Positions 44,746 through 56,770 of a stretch of 64,000 nt of DNA are shown one piece after another. The notes beneath the pieces are model-generated. The model saw nothing but the letters and a program-made list of their open reading frames with translations, was not told where the DNA came from and ran no database searches. The DNA is taken from contig JAPMXV010000025.1 of NCBI GenBank assembly GCA_026936335.1, forward strand, positions 62,001 to 126,000. The letters run 5' to 3'. A program made the translations under genes and the position numbers. Each line of letters begins with the position of its first letter. Within the stretch, counting starts at the first letter, position 1. This DNA is from Mantamonas sphyraenae (Eukaryota; CRuMs; Mantamonadidae).

Positions 44746-47700
44746 ATGAGCACAACACAACAAGTGGACTGGAAGACACTGCTGGCGAGTGGCGATGTGG
44801 AACGCATTGGGGTGGCATTGGCAGAGGCAGGAGAGGTGGGTTTGCGGGAGAGACGAGAGGGAAAATTGGTTGACGTGTGGGTGGAGAGGATGGTTGAGGA
44901 GTGAGGAAGGAGTGAATGGGGGCGATTGGGATTGGGTGGAAGTGGGTGGGTGGGTGGATGCGGGGGGTGATGGCTGACGCAGGTGGTGCAGGAATTGAAA
45001 CTCGGAGGGAAGAGTCTTGGGGACGAACGTGTGGCAGCCCTGGCAAAGGCATTGGGAAGGAACAGCAGCTTGAAGAAACTGTACCTCAACAACAACAGCA
45101 TCGGAGCAGAGGGAGCAGCAGCACTGGCGCAGGGACTGAGTGGGAACAGCAGCTTGCAGAACCTGAACATCAACAGCAACAGCATCGGGGACAAAGGAGC
45201 AGCAGCACTGGCGCAAGCACTGAGTGAGAACGGCAGTTTGCAGAGACTGGACCTCTACAACAACAGCATCGGGGCAGCAGGAGCAGCAGCACTGGGGCAG
45301 GCACTGAGTGGGAACAACAGCTTGCAGAGGCTGGACCTCAGCAGCAACAGCATCGGGGCAGAAGGAGCAGCAGCACTGGCGCAGGCATTGAGTGAGAACG
45401 GCAGCTTGCAGAACCTGAACATCAACTACAACAGCATCGGGACAGATGGAGCAGAAGCACTGGCACAGGCACTGAGTAAGAACAGCAGCTTGCAGACACT
45501 ATACCTCTACAACAACAGCATCGGAGCAGAAGGAGCAGCAGCACTGGCTCAGGTACTGAGTGAGAACAGCAGCTTGCAGACACTAAACCTCAACAACAAC
45601 AGCATCGGGGACAAAGGAGCAGCAGCACTGGCGCAGGCATTGAGTGAGAACGGCAGCTTGCAGAACCTGAACATCAACTACAACAGCATCGGGACAGATG
45701 GAGCAGAAGCACTGGCACAGGCACTGAGTAAGAACAGCAGCCTGCAGACACTGGACCTCAGCAACAACAGCATCGGAGCAGCAGGAGCAGCAGCACTGGC
45801 CGCAGTACTGGAATCCAACCACACCTGCTGGTACATGTCTGGTGTAGGCGATGATGCAGTCAAGCAGTTTCTCTCGCGCAACAAGGAGCACGCAGATGCG
45901 TTCCTCGCCGCCGCCCGCTCTGCCGACACCGCTGCCATGCAGGAGCAGCTGGATTGGGGTGTTCACGTCGATGCCTGGCCTGACGTCGAGAACACAGCCG
46001 TCACCGTTGCAGCCAACAACAACGACATTGAGCTGTGCGCATGGCTGATCGAGCGTGGTGCAAATCCACTCACTCGCCCATATGGCTACAAACCCAATGC
46101 CTTGGAGCTGGCCCAGAAAAACGGCAACACGGCCATCCTGGAGCTGCTCTCTGCAGCAATCAATCCTGTTGACCCATCCTGGCCAGCATACGCCACAGCA
46201 ACAGCCAATGTGGAGCTTGTGACTGAGCTGGATGCCATGCTGACAGCACTGTCATCATCATCGTCTGGACACACAAGCGTAGCGGATGTTGTGTCTGTGC
46301 TGAACGACAGCGCAAAGACGACACCGATGCGCGAGGCATCGTCTGTGCAGGAACACCTGGAGACAGTGCTTGCAGACACTGAGGTGGCATCGACACACCA
46401 TGCTGTGCTGGACACGGTGAAGGAAAGTGTGGACCAGGAAAACGCACGCGCACGCATACTCTTGGCTGCAGCTGCTCCACACGCTGCACAAGCACAGCAG
46501 ACACTGTGGACAGCAGAGCAGGAAGAAGTGGAAAGGCTGGTGGTGACACACAAGCAAGCGGCGAGACAGCGACAGGCAGGAACGACGATTGAAGCCAAGA
46601 CGAGTGCACGTGAAGTGGAACTGCAGACGAGTGTGGAGCTGGTGGGAGCGTGTGCACAACGGGCAGAGAAGAGGATGGCAGTGCGGAGGGAGGTGTATGG
46701 AGCAGCAGGAGAGGAGTGGGAGGGAGTGTGGAAGGAAGCAGCAGCGGGTGAACCATCGTCGTCACCTGGAGGATGGATTGCAGAACGGGCAGAGGCACAA
46801 CGGGAGCATGTGTTGGCACAGGCTGGGGTCACAAGGGAGGAGGGAAGACTGTATGCAGCTGGGCTGGAGCAACTGGAGGCCAACACAGGAGAGCTGGTGG
46901 CACGGAAGGAGGCACTGGGTGCAGAGGAGGAGGAGGTGCGGATGGCGAAGGAGATGCGTGTGATGGAGATGGAACGAGAGATTGAAGAGCTGGAGACCAG
47001 ACTGGCACAGCTGCGCAGGGACAAAGCAGCTGAAGAGGAAGCATTGCGTGAGCTGCCCGCTGTGTACAGACAAGAGTGCATGCAGATCGAAGCAACACTG
47101 AAACAATGTGAGAAGTGGCGCACACAGCTGCGGATGCTCTGTGAGCGTCAGGAGGGACTGACGCATGCGCTGGAGCAGCTGGCAGAGGCGAGCAAGGAGC
47201 ATCTGGAAGAAACCGCTGAAGCAGTGGACCACACGGAGCAACAGCTGCAGACACACCACAGAGCAGAACAGACGATGACCAAAGAGGCAGCCGAGTTGGC
47301 ATGTGGGTCGCTGGCAGGGGAACTTCAACGTCTGGAACGGTCGAAAGGACCGAAGCAGAAGCGTGTGCAGCAGGCAGAGGCAGACATGCTGCGGTACCTG
47401 GAGGAGGAGCTGACCGAAGAGTACAACCGTGCACGGGAGGAGCGGGAGCAGGCAGCAGCGGGTGTGAAGCAGGTGGAGGCGATGCAGACCGAGCGTCTGG
47501 ATACGCTGAATGCAGCCGAGGCACTGCTGGGCAAGGAGGCATCGAGTCTGGCGGCGGTGCTTGCAGGGGATGACAGACGAGGCTCATCGAACGGGTGGAC
47601 ACCTCCTGGGTCGCCACTGGGATCCGAGGTGGAGAGTAGCGGAGACGAGTCGCTGGAGATTCCGTGGTCGGATCTTTCGAAAGGGGAACTGCTGGGAGAG

Positions 47701-49020
47701 GGCGGATTTGCGTTTGTGTACAGGGGGATGCTGCGTGGAAGCACGCCAGTAGCCATCAAGATGATGAAGGTGCAGGTGATGGATGCTGAACACGCAGCAG
47801 CATTCAACCACGAGGTGCGGACGATGAAGGGACTGAAGCACCGGAACATGATCACACTGCACGGGGTGTGCATGGAACCGGAGCATGTGTGCATGGTGAC
47901 GGAACTGTGTGAGCTTGGGTCGCTGCACAAGCTGCTGCACGAGAGGGGCGAGGGTGCGGAAGGGCTGTCTGAGGAGGCCAAGGTGCAGATAGCACGAGAT
48001 GTGGCAGACGGAATGGCGTACCTGCACGGATACAAACCACCGATCATGCACAGGGACATGAAGCCAGAGAATGTGCTGCTGGACAGGCGTGGCGTGGCAC
48101 GGATCAGCGACTTTGGACTGAGCCGTGTCAAGGAGCACACCAAGACGAAAACCAAGTCAGGGGCCGGCTCATGGCAGTACATGGCACCTGAGCTGTTGTT
48201 GGATGATGATGACACGGACAGCGACGAGGAGGAGGATGCAGGGGCGTCGTCCTCGAGCGTTTCCATGCGGACGTTTGACGAAAAGGTGGATGTGTTTGCG
48301 TTTGGGATGCTGCTGTGGGAGATGATGCATGAAGTGCAGCCGTACAGCGGAAAGGGAGGCTTCTCGATGGCCAAGTTGATCTCCCGATGGGGCAAGAAGC
48401 CGGACAAGCGAGAGAAGATCGACACGAGCGTGTGTCCGGGATGGGCAACAAAGCTGATTGAGCAGTGCTGGGCGACGGATCCATCGCAACGGCCTCCATT
48501 CACACAGATTGTGGCGACGCTGGACACGGTGGAGGTGATGAAGAAGGAAGAGATGCACTCGCAGGTGGAGATTGTGAGCATCCTGCACGAGATGCAAGGG
48601 ACACAGGCACAGATTCTGGACGCGATGCAGTTTGACCACGAGGCATGGCAGGCACAGGTGGCTGCACTGGACCCGAGGGCACAGGAGGAGATTGTCACTG
48701 CGCTGCGAGAGGTACAGAGCGACACGGAATCACTGAAGAGAAAGAGTGGCCAACAGAGCAAGGCGATCCGGTTCCTGGGAGAGCAGGTGCCACAGATGCG
48801 AGCATGGCTGACAGAGGTGCAGACACGGGCAGAGGCACAAGGGCTGAACGCAGCCGATGTGGACATTGTGCGTGCGCAACTGGCTGCAATGGAGCAGGAT
48901 GTGATGGAGGTGAAAGAGCGAGTGAGCAGTCAAGGAGCAGCTATGGTGGGAGTGCAAGCGAAGCTGGTGACGGTGGAGATTGGGATGGGTGAGAGTGGAG
49001 AGGATGATGAAGGAATGTAG
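44746..49020 (+). CDS. LRR-ankyrin-coiled-coil-TKL protein kinase, copy 1
   Basis: Exons 44746-44835 (MSTTQQVDWKTLLASGDVER) and 44983-49020; the intron ends GGCTGACGCAG. 1375 residues. Ten RNase-inhibitor-type LRRs (about 31-316; consensus LxxLxLxxNSIGAEGAAALAQALSxN, 28 residues each). Ankyrin-like repeats follow (about 330-425: AVTVAANNNDIELCAWLIERG, ALELAQKNGNTAILELL), then about 480 residues of charged coiled coil, then a TKL kinase domain (about 925-1215): LGEGGFAFVYRG, VAIKMMK, HRDMKPENVLL, DFGLSR, YMAPELL and VDVFAFGMLLWEMM. All catalytic residues are present, with Met in the HRD-x-KPEN position. An acidic Ser-rich insert of about 22 residues follows APE. The tail is coiled coil. No signal peptide or membrane span, so it is probably a cytosolic sensor-type kinase; NLR- or LRRK-like roles are inference. 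Confidence 0.93.
45067..45835 (+). repeat. LRR-coding 84-base tandem array, copy 1
   Basis: Nine consecutive 84-base units. Bases 45364-45489 are identical to 45616-45741 (shift 252 = three units), showing recent unit duplication or conversion. Confidence 0.9.
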
Positions 49021-49415
49021 AGCGATGAAGGAAGGAGTCGGCTGTAGAGGACCATGTCTGACACGATGTGGAACGAGTGAACGAGTGTACGCACAAGGAC
49101 TGGGTGATTGCAGGGAGGACAGGGGATCCCAACCCACGAGCAGGGTGCAACGGAAGCATGTTGAACGAGAACTGGAGGCAGCAGCAATTGATTCTACCCA
49201 ACATGGAAGAAACACGAGCAAACAAGGCAGCGTGTCCCTTCAACACATCCATCCCAACCTCTTTGCGGACACCACCAACCACCCAACACAACTCCTCAAC
49301 GACTGGGAACGGGGGTCTCTCCATTCGACTCTCACGTCATCACAAATCCCACACACACCAACCCCCAATCCTTGCCAGTCTTGTGTACCATCCACCTCAT
49401 CCACTCATCCACTCA
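49021..49415. other. 3' flank of kinase 1 and end of duplication
   Basis: Holds the kinase 3' region, the right duplication boundary (about 49075) and 340 bases without a recognisable gene. Confidence 0.5.
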
Positions 49416-51326
49416 TCACCTCCCTTGCGCATCCAAACCAAACGTCACCGGCGACGCCAACGTAACCACGCCATGGCGCATAAACGTACCATCGCGCAGG
49501 TCCAGGGCGCCCAGCATCTTCACAGAGCCCAGAACCTCCCACGTGCCACTGAGCAGCGTCAATGTACCCACTTCCATGGATCCATGGACACGCAGAGTAC
49601 CGCCCTGGCCGATGTGTACGGCATCGAAGCGAGCGCCAGTGTTGTGGACGCGCACTTCGCCACCCTGGGCCACGACGAGGTCATCCAGGACGGCGTTGCT
49701 GAGCCACGTCACTGTGGACGACGCCACACGCAGACGCAGACGCGACGTCTGTCCCTCCACGTGCCATGCACCCACCGTCTGGAGCGGGTCCTGTGCCGAC
49801 GGGTTGCCCCGCAGTGCACCGTGCTGCATGACTGTCATCTTGCTGTTCATCGTAGCGACACCATCCAATGTCACATTGGCTCCTGCCATCACACGCAGCT
49901 CGCATGCACCCGCGGTGCCGTTGACCGAGCCGTACAGCGAGGCCTCGCCGTAGAAGGACACGGTGGCGTTGCTGTCACACAACAGGTTGTGCACAGCCAT
50001 GGAGCCAAAGGCATGCACATGGCTGCTCACACGGGCCTGGGACAGCGTGTGCATCGAGCCGCCGAGGTCGGCGCCTGTCAGCGTCGTCACACCGTTTCCA
50101 CGCAGCCATGCGTTGGATGCCATGTCCAGCACACCCGTCACCTGCACGTCGGTGTTCACCTGAAGCACACCGCCCGCAGGCACGCGTGCATTCAGCACCT
50201 GTGTGCTCACGCCGACGCTCAACACGCCGTTGTTGCTTGTCAGGATGTTCACCACACGCAGCTGCGTCGTGTTTCCGCTCACTCCACCGCCTTCCGACAG
50301 TGTCACTGTGTTCATCCACAGTTGTGGGTCCTGCGCAACACCAGTGAACGCACCCTGCACCACGCTGCCTGTGCCGTGCACGTGTGTGTCGCCTGCGAGA
50401 GCTGCGCCACGCACGATCTCCAGCACGCTTCCTGACAGCACGGTGACGTTGCCCCAGGCAAGCGCACGGTCCACGCGTGCCACTGTGGCCTGCGAAAGCA
50501 CCACCGAGGCATTTGCGGGAACCAGCACACTGTCTGTGGCGTTGGGCACACGTCCGGCATCCCAGTTGGCGCTGACGTTCCAGTCGCCGCCGGCTGCGCC
50601 CACAAAGGTCAGCGTGGGCACAAACGGCGCCACGGTGACGTTGAGCACCGCCTGGCGCGAGTAGGCCGGTCCAGCGCCGTGGTTGCCCAGGTCGTAGACA
50701 CTCACCACGAGGGGATCGACACCCGAGGACAGACCAGGGACGCTTGCGTAGCGCAGGGTGGCCAGCTGGGCGTTGATGGAGCCGAGAGTGCCCACCACAT
50801 CGATCTGCAGCTTGTCTGGATGCGACACCGTCGACAGGCGTCCATGGGTGGCACTGACGACCAAACGCATGTTGCCATCGACCTGTGCGGCATCCACATC
50901 CGTCACAGAGATGCCTGCCACGTGCACACTGTCCAAATAGTCCACAGTGAGCTCTGTGGGCATGCCAACAATGTGCACGGGGTCGTTCACGGCGGTGACG
51001 TTGACAGTGAGCACAAACACGGCCTGGGTGGCAGGGCCACCGGTGAAGCCGTTGTCGTTCACCACCACTGTCACGGTGTCGCCACCCACGTGATGCACAG
51101 GAGCATGGTACACGAGTGTTGTCAGCAGCGCGTTGATCTGCGTCAGCGTGCCATTGTTCACCACCACGGATCCGTTGGCCGCGGCACCGGCTGCCAGCTC
51201 CACCGTGCCCAGCGTGGCACTCACGTTGAGGGTGAGCACACCAGCCGCGGCATCGGGGTCTGCCACGCGCATAAAGGGCACGTGGAAGCTGCTGCCCTGG
51301 GCGTGGGTGAACCAGATGCCCTTGAT
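49416..51326 (-). pseudogene. Cadherin-like / beta-helix extracellular protein, 5' end cut off
   Basis: An open frame of about 635 codons from the duplication junction at 51326 to a stop at 49416. The first residues after the junction (IKGIWFTHAQGSSFHVPF, MRVADPDAAAG) are mid-domain. Two or three cadherin/VCBS-like repeats follow (VLTVNVTAVNDPVHI; VVVNDNGFTGGPATQAVFVL), then a G8-like segment (GDWNVSANWDAGRVPNATDS) and a long beta-helix-like Ala/Val/Gly/Thr-rich region ending VTFGLDAQGR. No start codon or signal peptide remains, and a GTGATG donor-like site at the stop suggests the 3' end may be lost too. It is a fragment of a large surface or matrix protein, still free of stops, so the truncation is recent or the piece is still used. 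Confidence 0.7.
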
Positions 51327-51821
51327 GGGGAACAGGACGACAACACGTACGTCACACCCGAGGGAGAGATTGTACAGCGGTTCGACAAGAAGCGCACCGA
51401 GGTGCCCAAGTTTGTGTTTATCCCAGACAAGACGCAGCCGCGGACCAACTGGCTGAACAGCATCACGGACAACAAATGCGGCCAGAGTCTGATCCTGGGC
51501 TCGACCATGGGCGCAGGGATCGGTCTGTCGATTGGGTTTGTGGGTGGCTTCCTTGCCGCACTGTTCTCTGGCCTTCCACGCTCAGAGATCCCTCGGTACA
51601 CGGTGAAACGGGCGCTGCAGAGCGGCGGCTTCTTCACGTTTCTGCTGGCGACTGCGTTTGGCCTGCGCTGTGACACTCTGCCACACAACACAGGCACGAT
51701 CTATTCTCTGTACAACGGCGTCGGGGGTGGCGTTGTGTCACGTCATGATGTACACACCACTGTGTCGATTGTGACTTTGGAGGAGGAGGAGGAGGATTGG
51801 GAGGGGGAGGCGACGATGTGA
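51327..51821 (+). pseudogene. Romo1/Mgr2-like gene, 5'-truncated duplicate
   Basis: Matches 43776-44270 at all but two or three bases (one residue change, Ser to Thr in HTTVSIV). It lacks the first about 52 codons including the start and the tandem YSD motif. The frame is open upstream only through sequence antisense to the cadherin-like gene, with no nearby ATG, so translation is doubtful. The conserved two-helix core is complete. Confidence 0.8.
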
Positions 51822-52274
51822 TGATGATCAGGCGGGTGGTGGAGGGGGGTGCATGGGCGTGTAGGGTGCACACAGGGTGGGAGTGGGGTGGAGTGGTGGG
51901 GGAAGGGTGGGATGTTGGGAGGATGGGGAGGATTCGGGTGGGAGAGGAGGGAAGTGGGTGGGGAAGGAGGGAGAGGGGCGAATGAATGGATGCTTGGGAA
52001 TATGGTTGCGAGGTGGGTGGGGGCAGATTGGAGGGGGGGGTGGTTGGAGGGAGGTGGGGAGGTGGATGCGTGGAGGGGACCACCAGAACTTGGAAAGGAG
52101 ACAAGGTTTGTATTGAGGGGGTGTGTGTGGGAACGGTAGTGGTGGTGGTGGCGATGGATGGGGTGGGGTGGAGTGAGGTGGGGAAGAGCGGGGAAGGGGT
52201 GGAAGGGGAAAGAGGAAAAGAAGAGGGTAATCGGAGCGGGAGCTGACACGTGGGGCAGAACTGGTTGATTGATC
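51822..52274. other. G-rich spacer upstream of kinase 2
   Basis: Duplicate of 44271-44745 with several indels; probable promoter of kinase 2. Confidence 0.5.
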
Positions 52275-55200
52275 ATGAGCACAACACAAAAAGTGGATTG
52301 GGAGGCACTGCTGGCGAGTGGCGATGTGGAACGCATTGGGGTGGCATTGGCAGAGGCAGGAGAGGTGGGTTTGCGGGAGAGACGAGAGGGAAAATTGGTT
52401 GACGTGTGGGTGGAGAGGATGGTTGAGGAGTGAGGAAGGAGTGAATGGGGGCGATTGGGATTGGGTGGAAGTGGGTGGGTGGGTGGATGCGGGGGGTGAT
52501 GGCTGACGCAGGTGGTGCAGAAATTGAAACTCGGAGGGAAGAGTCTTGGGGACGAACGTGTGGCAGCCCTGGCAAAGGCATTGGGAAGGAACAGCAGCTT
52601 GAAGAGGCTGGAACTCAACAGCAACAGCATCGGGGCAGAAGGAGCAGCAGCACTGGGGCAGGCACTGAGTGGGAACAGCAGCTTGCAGATACTGAGCCTC
52701 GACAACAACAGCATCGGGGCAGCAGGAGCAGCAGCACTGGGGCAGGCACTGAGTGGGAACAACAGCTTGCAGAGACTGTACCTCTACAACAACAGCATCG
52801 GGGACAAAGGAGCAGCAGCACTGGCGCAGGCACTGAGTAAGAACGGCAGCTTGCAGAACCTGAACATCAACTACAACAGCATCGGGACACATGGAGCAGA
52901 AGCACTGGCACAGGCACTGAGTAAGAACAGCAGCTTGCAGACACTGGACATCCGCAACAACAGCATCGGGGCAGCAGGAGCAGCAGCACTGGCGCAGGAA
53001 CTGAATGAGAATGGCAACTTGCAGTCGCTGTACCTTGACAACAACAGCATCGGGGACGAAGGAGCAGCAGCACTGGCGCACGCACTGAGTGAGAACAGCA
53101 GCTTGCAGAGACTGGACCTTGACAAGAACGGCATCGGAGCAGAAGGAGCAGCAGCATTGGCACACGCACTGAGTGCGAACAGCAGTTTGCAGAGACTGTA
53201 CCTCAGCAGCAACGCCATCGGGGCAGAGGGAGCAGAAGCACTGGCCGCAGCACTGGAGTCCAACCACACCTGCTGGTACATGCCTGGTGTACACGATGAT
53301 GCAGTCAAGCAGAGTCTCTCTCGCAACAAGGAGCACGCAGATGCGTTCCTCACCGCCGCCCGCTCTGCCGACACCGATGCCATGCAGGAGCAGCTGGATT
53401 GGGGTGTTCACGTCGACACATGGCCTGACAATGCCAACACAGCCCTCACCATTGCAGTCAACAGCAACGACATTGAACTGTGCGCGTGGCTGATCGGACG
53501 TGGTGCGAATCCACTCACGCGCCCTTGGGGCACCAAACCCAATGCCCTGGAGCTGGCCCAGAAGAATGGCAACACGGCCATCCTGGACCTGCTCTCTGCA
53601 GCATCCAAGCATGTTGACCGTTCCTGGCCAGCGTACGCCACAGCAACAGCCAATGCGGAGTTTGTGACTGAGCTGGATGCCATGCTGACAGCGTTGTCAT
53701 CACCATCGTCTGGACACACGAGCGTAGCGGATGTTGTGTCTGTGCTGAATGACAGCGCACAGACGACACCGATGCGCGAGGTATCGTCTGTGCATGCACA
53801 CCTGGAGACAGTGCTTGCAGACACTGAGGTGGCATCGACACACCATGCTGTGCTGGACACGGTGAAGGAGAATGCGCACCAGGAGAACGCACGCGCACGC
53901 ACACTCTTGGCTGCAGCTGCTCCACACGCTGCACAAGCACAGCAGACACGGTGGACAGCAGAGCAGGAAGAAGTGGAGAGGCTGGTGGCGACACACAAGC
54001 AAGCGGCGAGACAGCGACAGGCAGGGACGACGATGGAAGCCAAGACGAGTGCACGTGAAGTGGAACTGCAGACGAGTGTGGAGCTGGTGGGAGCGTGTGC
54101 ACAACGGGCAAAGAAGAGGATGGCAATGCGGAGGGAGGTGTATGGAGCAGCAGGAGGGGAGTGGGAGGGAGTGTGGAAGGAAGCAGCAGCAGGTGAACCA
54201 TCGTCGTCACCTGGAGGATGGATTGCAGAACGGGCAGAGGCACAACGGGAGCAGGTGTTGGCACAGGCTGGTGTCACAAGGGAGGAGGGAAGACGGTATG
54301 CAGCCGGGCTGGAGCAACTGGAGGCCAACACAGGCGAGCTGGAGGCACGGAAGGAGGCACTGGGTGCAGAGGAGGAGGAGGTGCGGATGGCGAAGGAGAC
54401 GCATGTGACAGAGATGGGACGAGAGATTGAAGAGCTGGAGACCAGACTGGCACAGCTGCGCAGGGACAAGGCTGCTGCGGAGGAAGCATTGCGTAAGCTG
54501 CCCGCTACGTACAGAAAAGAGCGCAAGCAGATCGAAGCAACACTGAATCAATGTGGGAAATGGCGCACACAGTTGCGCATGCTGTGTGAGCGTCAGGAGG
54601 GACTGACGCATGCGCTGGAGCAGCTGGCAGAGGCGAGCAAGGAGCATCTGGAAGAAACCGCTGAAGCAGTGGACCACACGGAGCAACAGCTGCAGACACA
54701 CCACAGAGCAGAACTGACGATGACCAAAGAGGCAGCCGAGTTGGCATGTGGGTCGCTGGCAGGGGAACTTCAACGTCTGGAACGGTCGAAAGGACCGAAG
54801 CAGAAGCGTGTGCAGCAGGCAGAGGCAGACATGCTGCGGTACCTGGAGGAGGAGCTGACCGAAGAGTACAACCGTGCACGGGAGGAGCGGGAGCAGGCAG
54901 CAGCGGGTGTAAAGCAGGTGGAGGCGATGCAGACCGAGCGGCTGGAAACGCTGAATGCAGCCGAGGCACTGCTGGGCAAGGAGGCATCGAGTCTGGCGGC
55001 GGTGCTTGCAGGGGAGGACAGACGAGGGTCATCGAACAACTGGACACCGCCTGGGTCGCCACTGGGATCAGAGGTGGAGAGTAGCGGAGACGAGTCGCTG
55101 GAGATTCCGTGGTCGGATCTGTCGAAAGGGGAACTGCTGGGCGAGGGCGGGTTTGCGTTTGTGTACAAGGGGATGCTGCGTGGAAGCACGCCAGTAGCCA

Positions 55201-56462
55201 TCAAGATGATGAAGGTACAGGTGATGGATGCCGAACACACAGCAGCATTCAACCACGAGGTGCGGACGATGAAGGGACTGAAGCACAGGAACATGATCAC
55301 ACTGCACGGGGTGTGCGTCGAACCGGAGCATGTGTGCATGGTGACGGAACTGTGTGAGCTTGGGTCGCTGCACAAACTGCTGCACGAGAGGGGCGAGAGT
55401 GCGGAAGGGCTGTCTGAGGAGGCCAAGGTGCAGATTGCACGGGATGTGGCAGACGGGATGGCATACCTGCACGGATACAAACCACCGATCATGCACAGGG
55501 ACCTGAAGCCAGAGAATGTGCTGCTGGACAGGCGTGGCGTGGCACGGATCAGCGACTTTGGGCTGAGCCGGGTAAAGGAGCACACCAAGACGAAAACCAA
55601 GTCAGGGGCCGGTTCATGGCAGTACATGGCACCTGAGCTGTTGTTGGATGATGATGACACGGACAGCGACGAGGAGGATGATGCAGGGGCATCCTCGAGC
55701 GTTTCCATGCGGACGTTTGACGAAAAGGTGGATGTGTTTGCGTTTGGGATGCTGTTGTGGGAGATGATGCATGAAGTGCAGCCGTACAGCGGAAAGGGAG
55801 GCTTCTCGATGGCCAAGTTGATCAAACGCTGGGTACAGAAGCCGGACAAGCGAGAGAAGATCGACACGAGCGTGTGTCCGGGATGGGCGACAAAGCTGAT
55901 TGAGCAGTGCTGGGCGACGGATCCATCGCAACGGCCTCCATTCACACAGATTGTAGCGACGCTAGACACGGTGGAGGTGATGAAGAAGGAAGAGATGCAC
56001 TCGCAGGTGGAGATTGTGAGCATCCTGCACGAGATGCAAGGGACACAGGCACAGATCCTGGACGCGATGCAGTTTGACCACGAGGCATGGCAGGCACAGG
56101 TGGCTGCACTGGACCCCAGGGCACAGGAGGAGATTGTCACTGCGCTGAAGCAGGTACAGAGCGACACGGAATCACTAAAGAGGAGGAGTGGCCAACAGAG
56201 CAAGGCGATCCGGTTCCTGGAAGAGCAGGTACCACAGTTGCGGACATGGCTGACAGAGGTGCAGACACGGGCAGAAGCACAAGGGCTGAACGCAGCAGAT
56301 GTGGACATTGTGCGTGCGCAACTGGCTGCCATGGAGCAGGATGTGATGGAAGTGAAAGAGCGGGTGAGCAGTCAAGGAGCAGCGATGGTGGGAATGCAAG
56401 CGAAGCTTGTGACGGTGGAGATTGGGATGGGGGAGAGTGGAGAGGATGATGAAGGAGTGTGA
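52275..56462 (+). CDS. LRR-ankyrin-coiled-coil-TKL protein kinase, copy 2
   Basis: Exons 52275-52364 (MSTTQKVDWEALLASGDVER) and 52512-56462, same intron and phase as copy 1; 1346 residues. Nine LRRs instead of ten, with different residues at the exposed positions (NLNINYNSIGTHG, TLDIRNNSIGAAG, SLYLDNNSIGDEG). The ankyrin, coiled-coil and tail regions are about 90-95 percent alike by eye. The kinase domain (about 896-1188) has GEGGFAFVYKG, VAIK, HRDLKPENVLL, DFGLSR, YMAPELL: all catalytic residues are intact and it is closer to consensus than copy 1 (HRDL rather than HRDM). The acidic insert after APE is one residue shorter. The two genes are about 3.3 kb apart, in the same orientation, each with its own G-rich upstream region, so both are likely expressed. 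Substrates are unknown. Confidence 0.93.
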
Positions 56463-56770
56463 AGCCATGAAGGAAGGAGTCGGCTGTAGAGGACCACGTC
56501 CACTTTGCTTTGCACACATGCCACTGGTTGGACTAGATGACACGATGTGGAACGACGTGTGTGTGCCCTTGTCCAATTTCAGCGGGCTTGGGCCGACGAG
56601 TGGTTTCGCGGCGAACAGCCGCATCGGCCAATCAGCGGTCACATCGACTGGAGAGCATAATCAAGCGGACAAACAATCTCTGGGAAGCATGGGAAAACCG
56701 TTCATATGGGCTGAACACCCATGTTAGGCGAGTTTAAGAGGGAAAGTCCCCAACACAAATTCCCACCCGG
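56463..56770. other. Intergenic region between convergent genes
   Basis: 308 bases holding the right end of duplication copy 2. Nothing else is recognised. Confidence 0.45.

Larger units (their letters stand above)
43776..49075. repeat. Segmental duplication, copy 1
   Basis: Shares near-identity with 51327-56555. It starts inside the Romo1-like CDS (GGGGAACAGG) and ends just past the kinase stop; clean alignment fades after GAGGACCA (49054 / 56496), with a last shared word TGACACGATGTGGAACGA. Over the Romo1-like part the offset is a constant 7551 bases with only two or three substitutions. Confidence 0.95.
51327..56555. repeat. Segmental duplication, copy 2
   Basis: Direct repeat of 43776-49075. 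It is shorter mainly by one 84-base LRR unit and small indels in the G-rich spacer, and longer at the right edge by a 43-base insert (about 56497-56537). Confidence 0.95.

Noticed and set aside
45067-45835. CRISPR-like array
   Set aside because: The periodic 84-base units encode LRRs in frame and have no spacer structure; the genome is eukaryotic.
47325-48866. Long minus-strand open frames antisense to the kinases (also 46086-47123, 54770-56332, 51828-53612)
   Set aside because: They mirror the codon bias of the plus-strand genes, are Ser/Pro/Cys-rich without domains, and the plus strand has clear kinase and LRR motifs.
50679-51326. Open plus-strand frame fused upstream of the truncated Romo1-like copy
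   Set aside because: It is antisense to the cadherin-like gene and has no signal, domain or good start; the fusion is a by-product of the junction.
56620-56640. CCAAT-box-like word
   Set aside because: It lies between convergent gene ends, where no promoter is expected.
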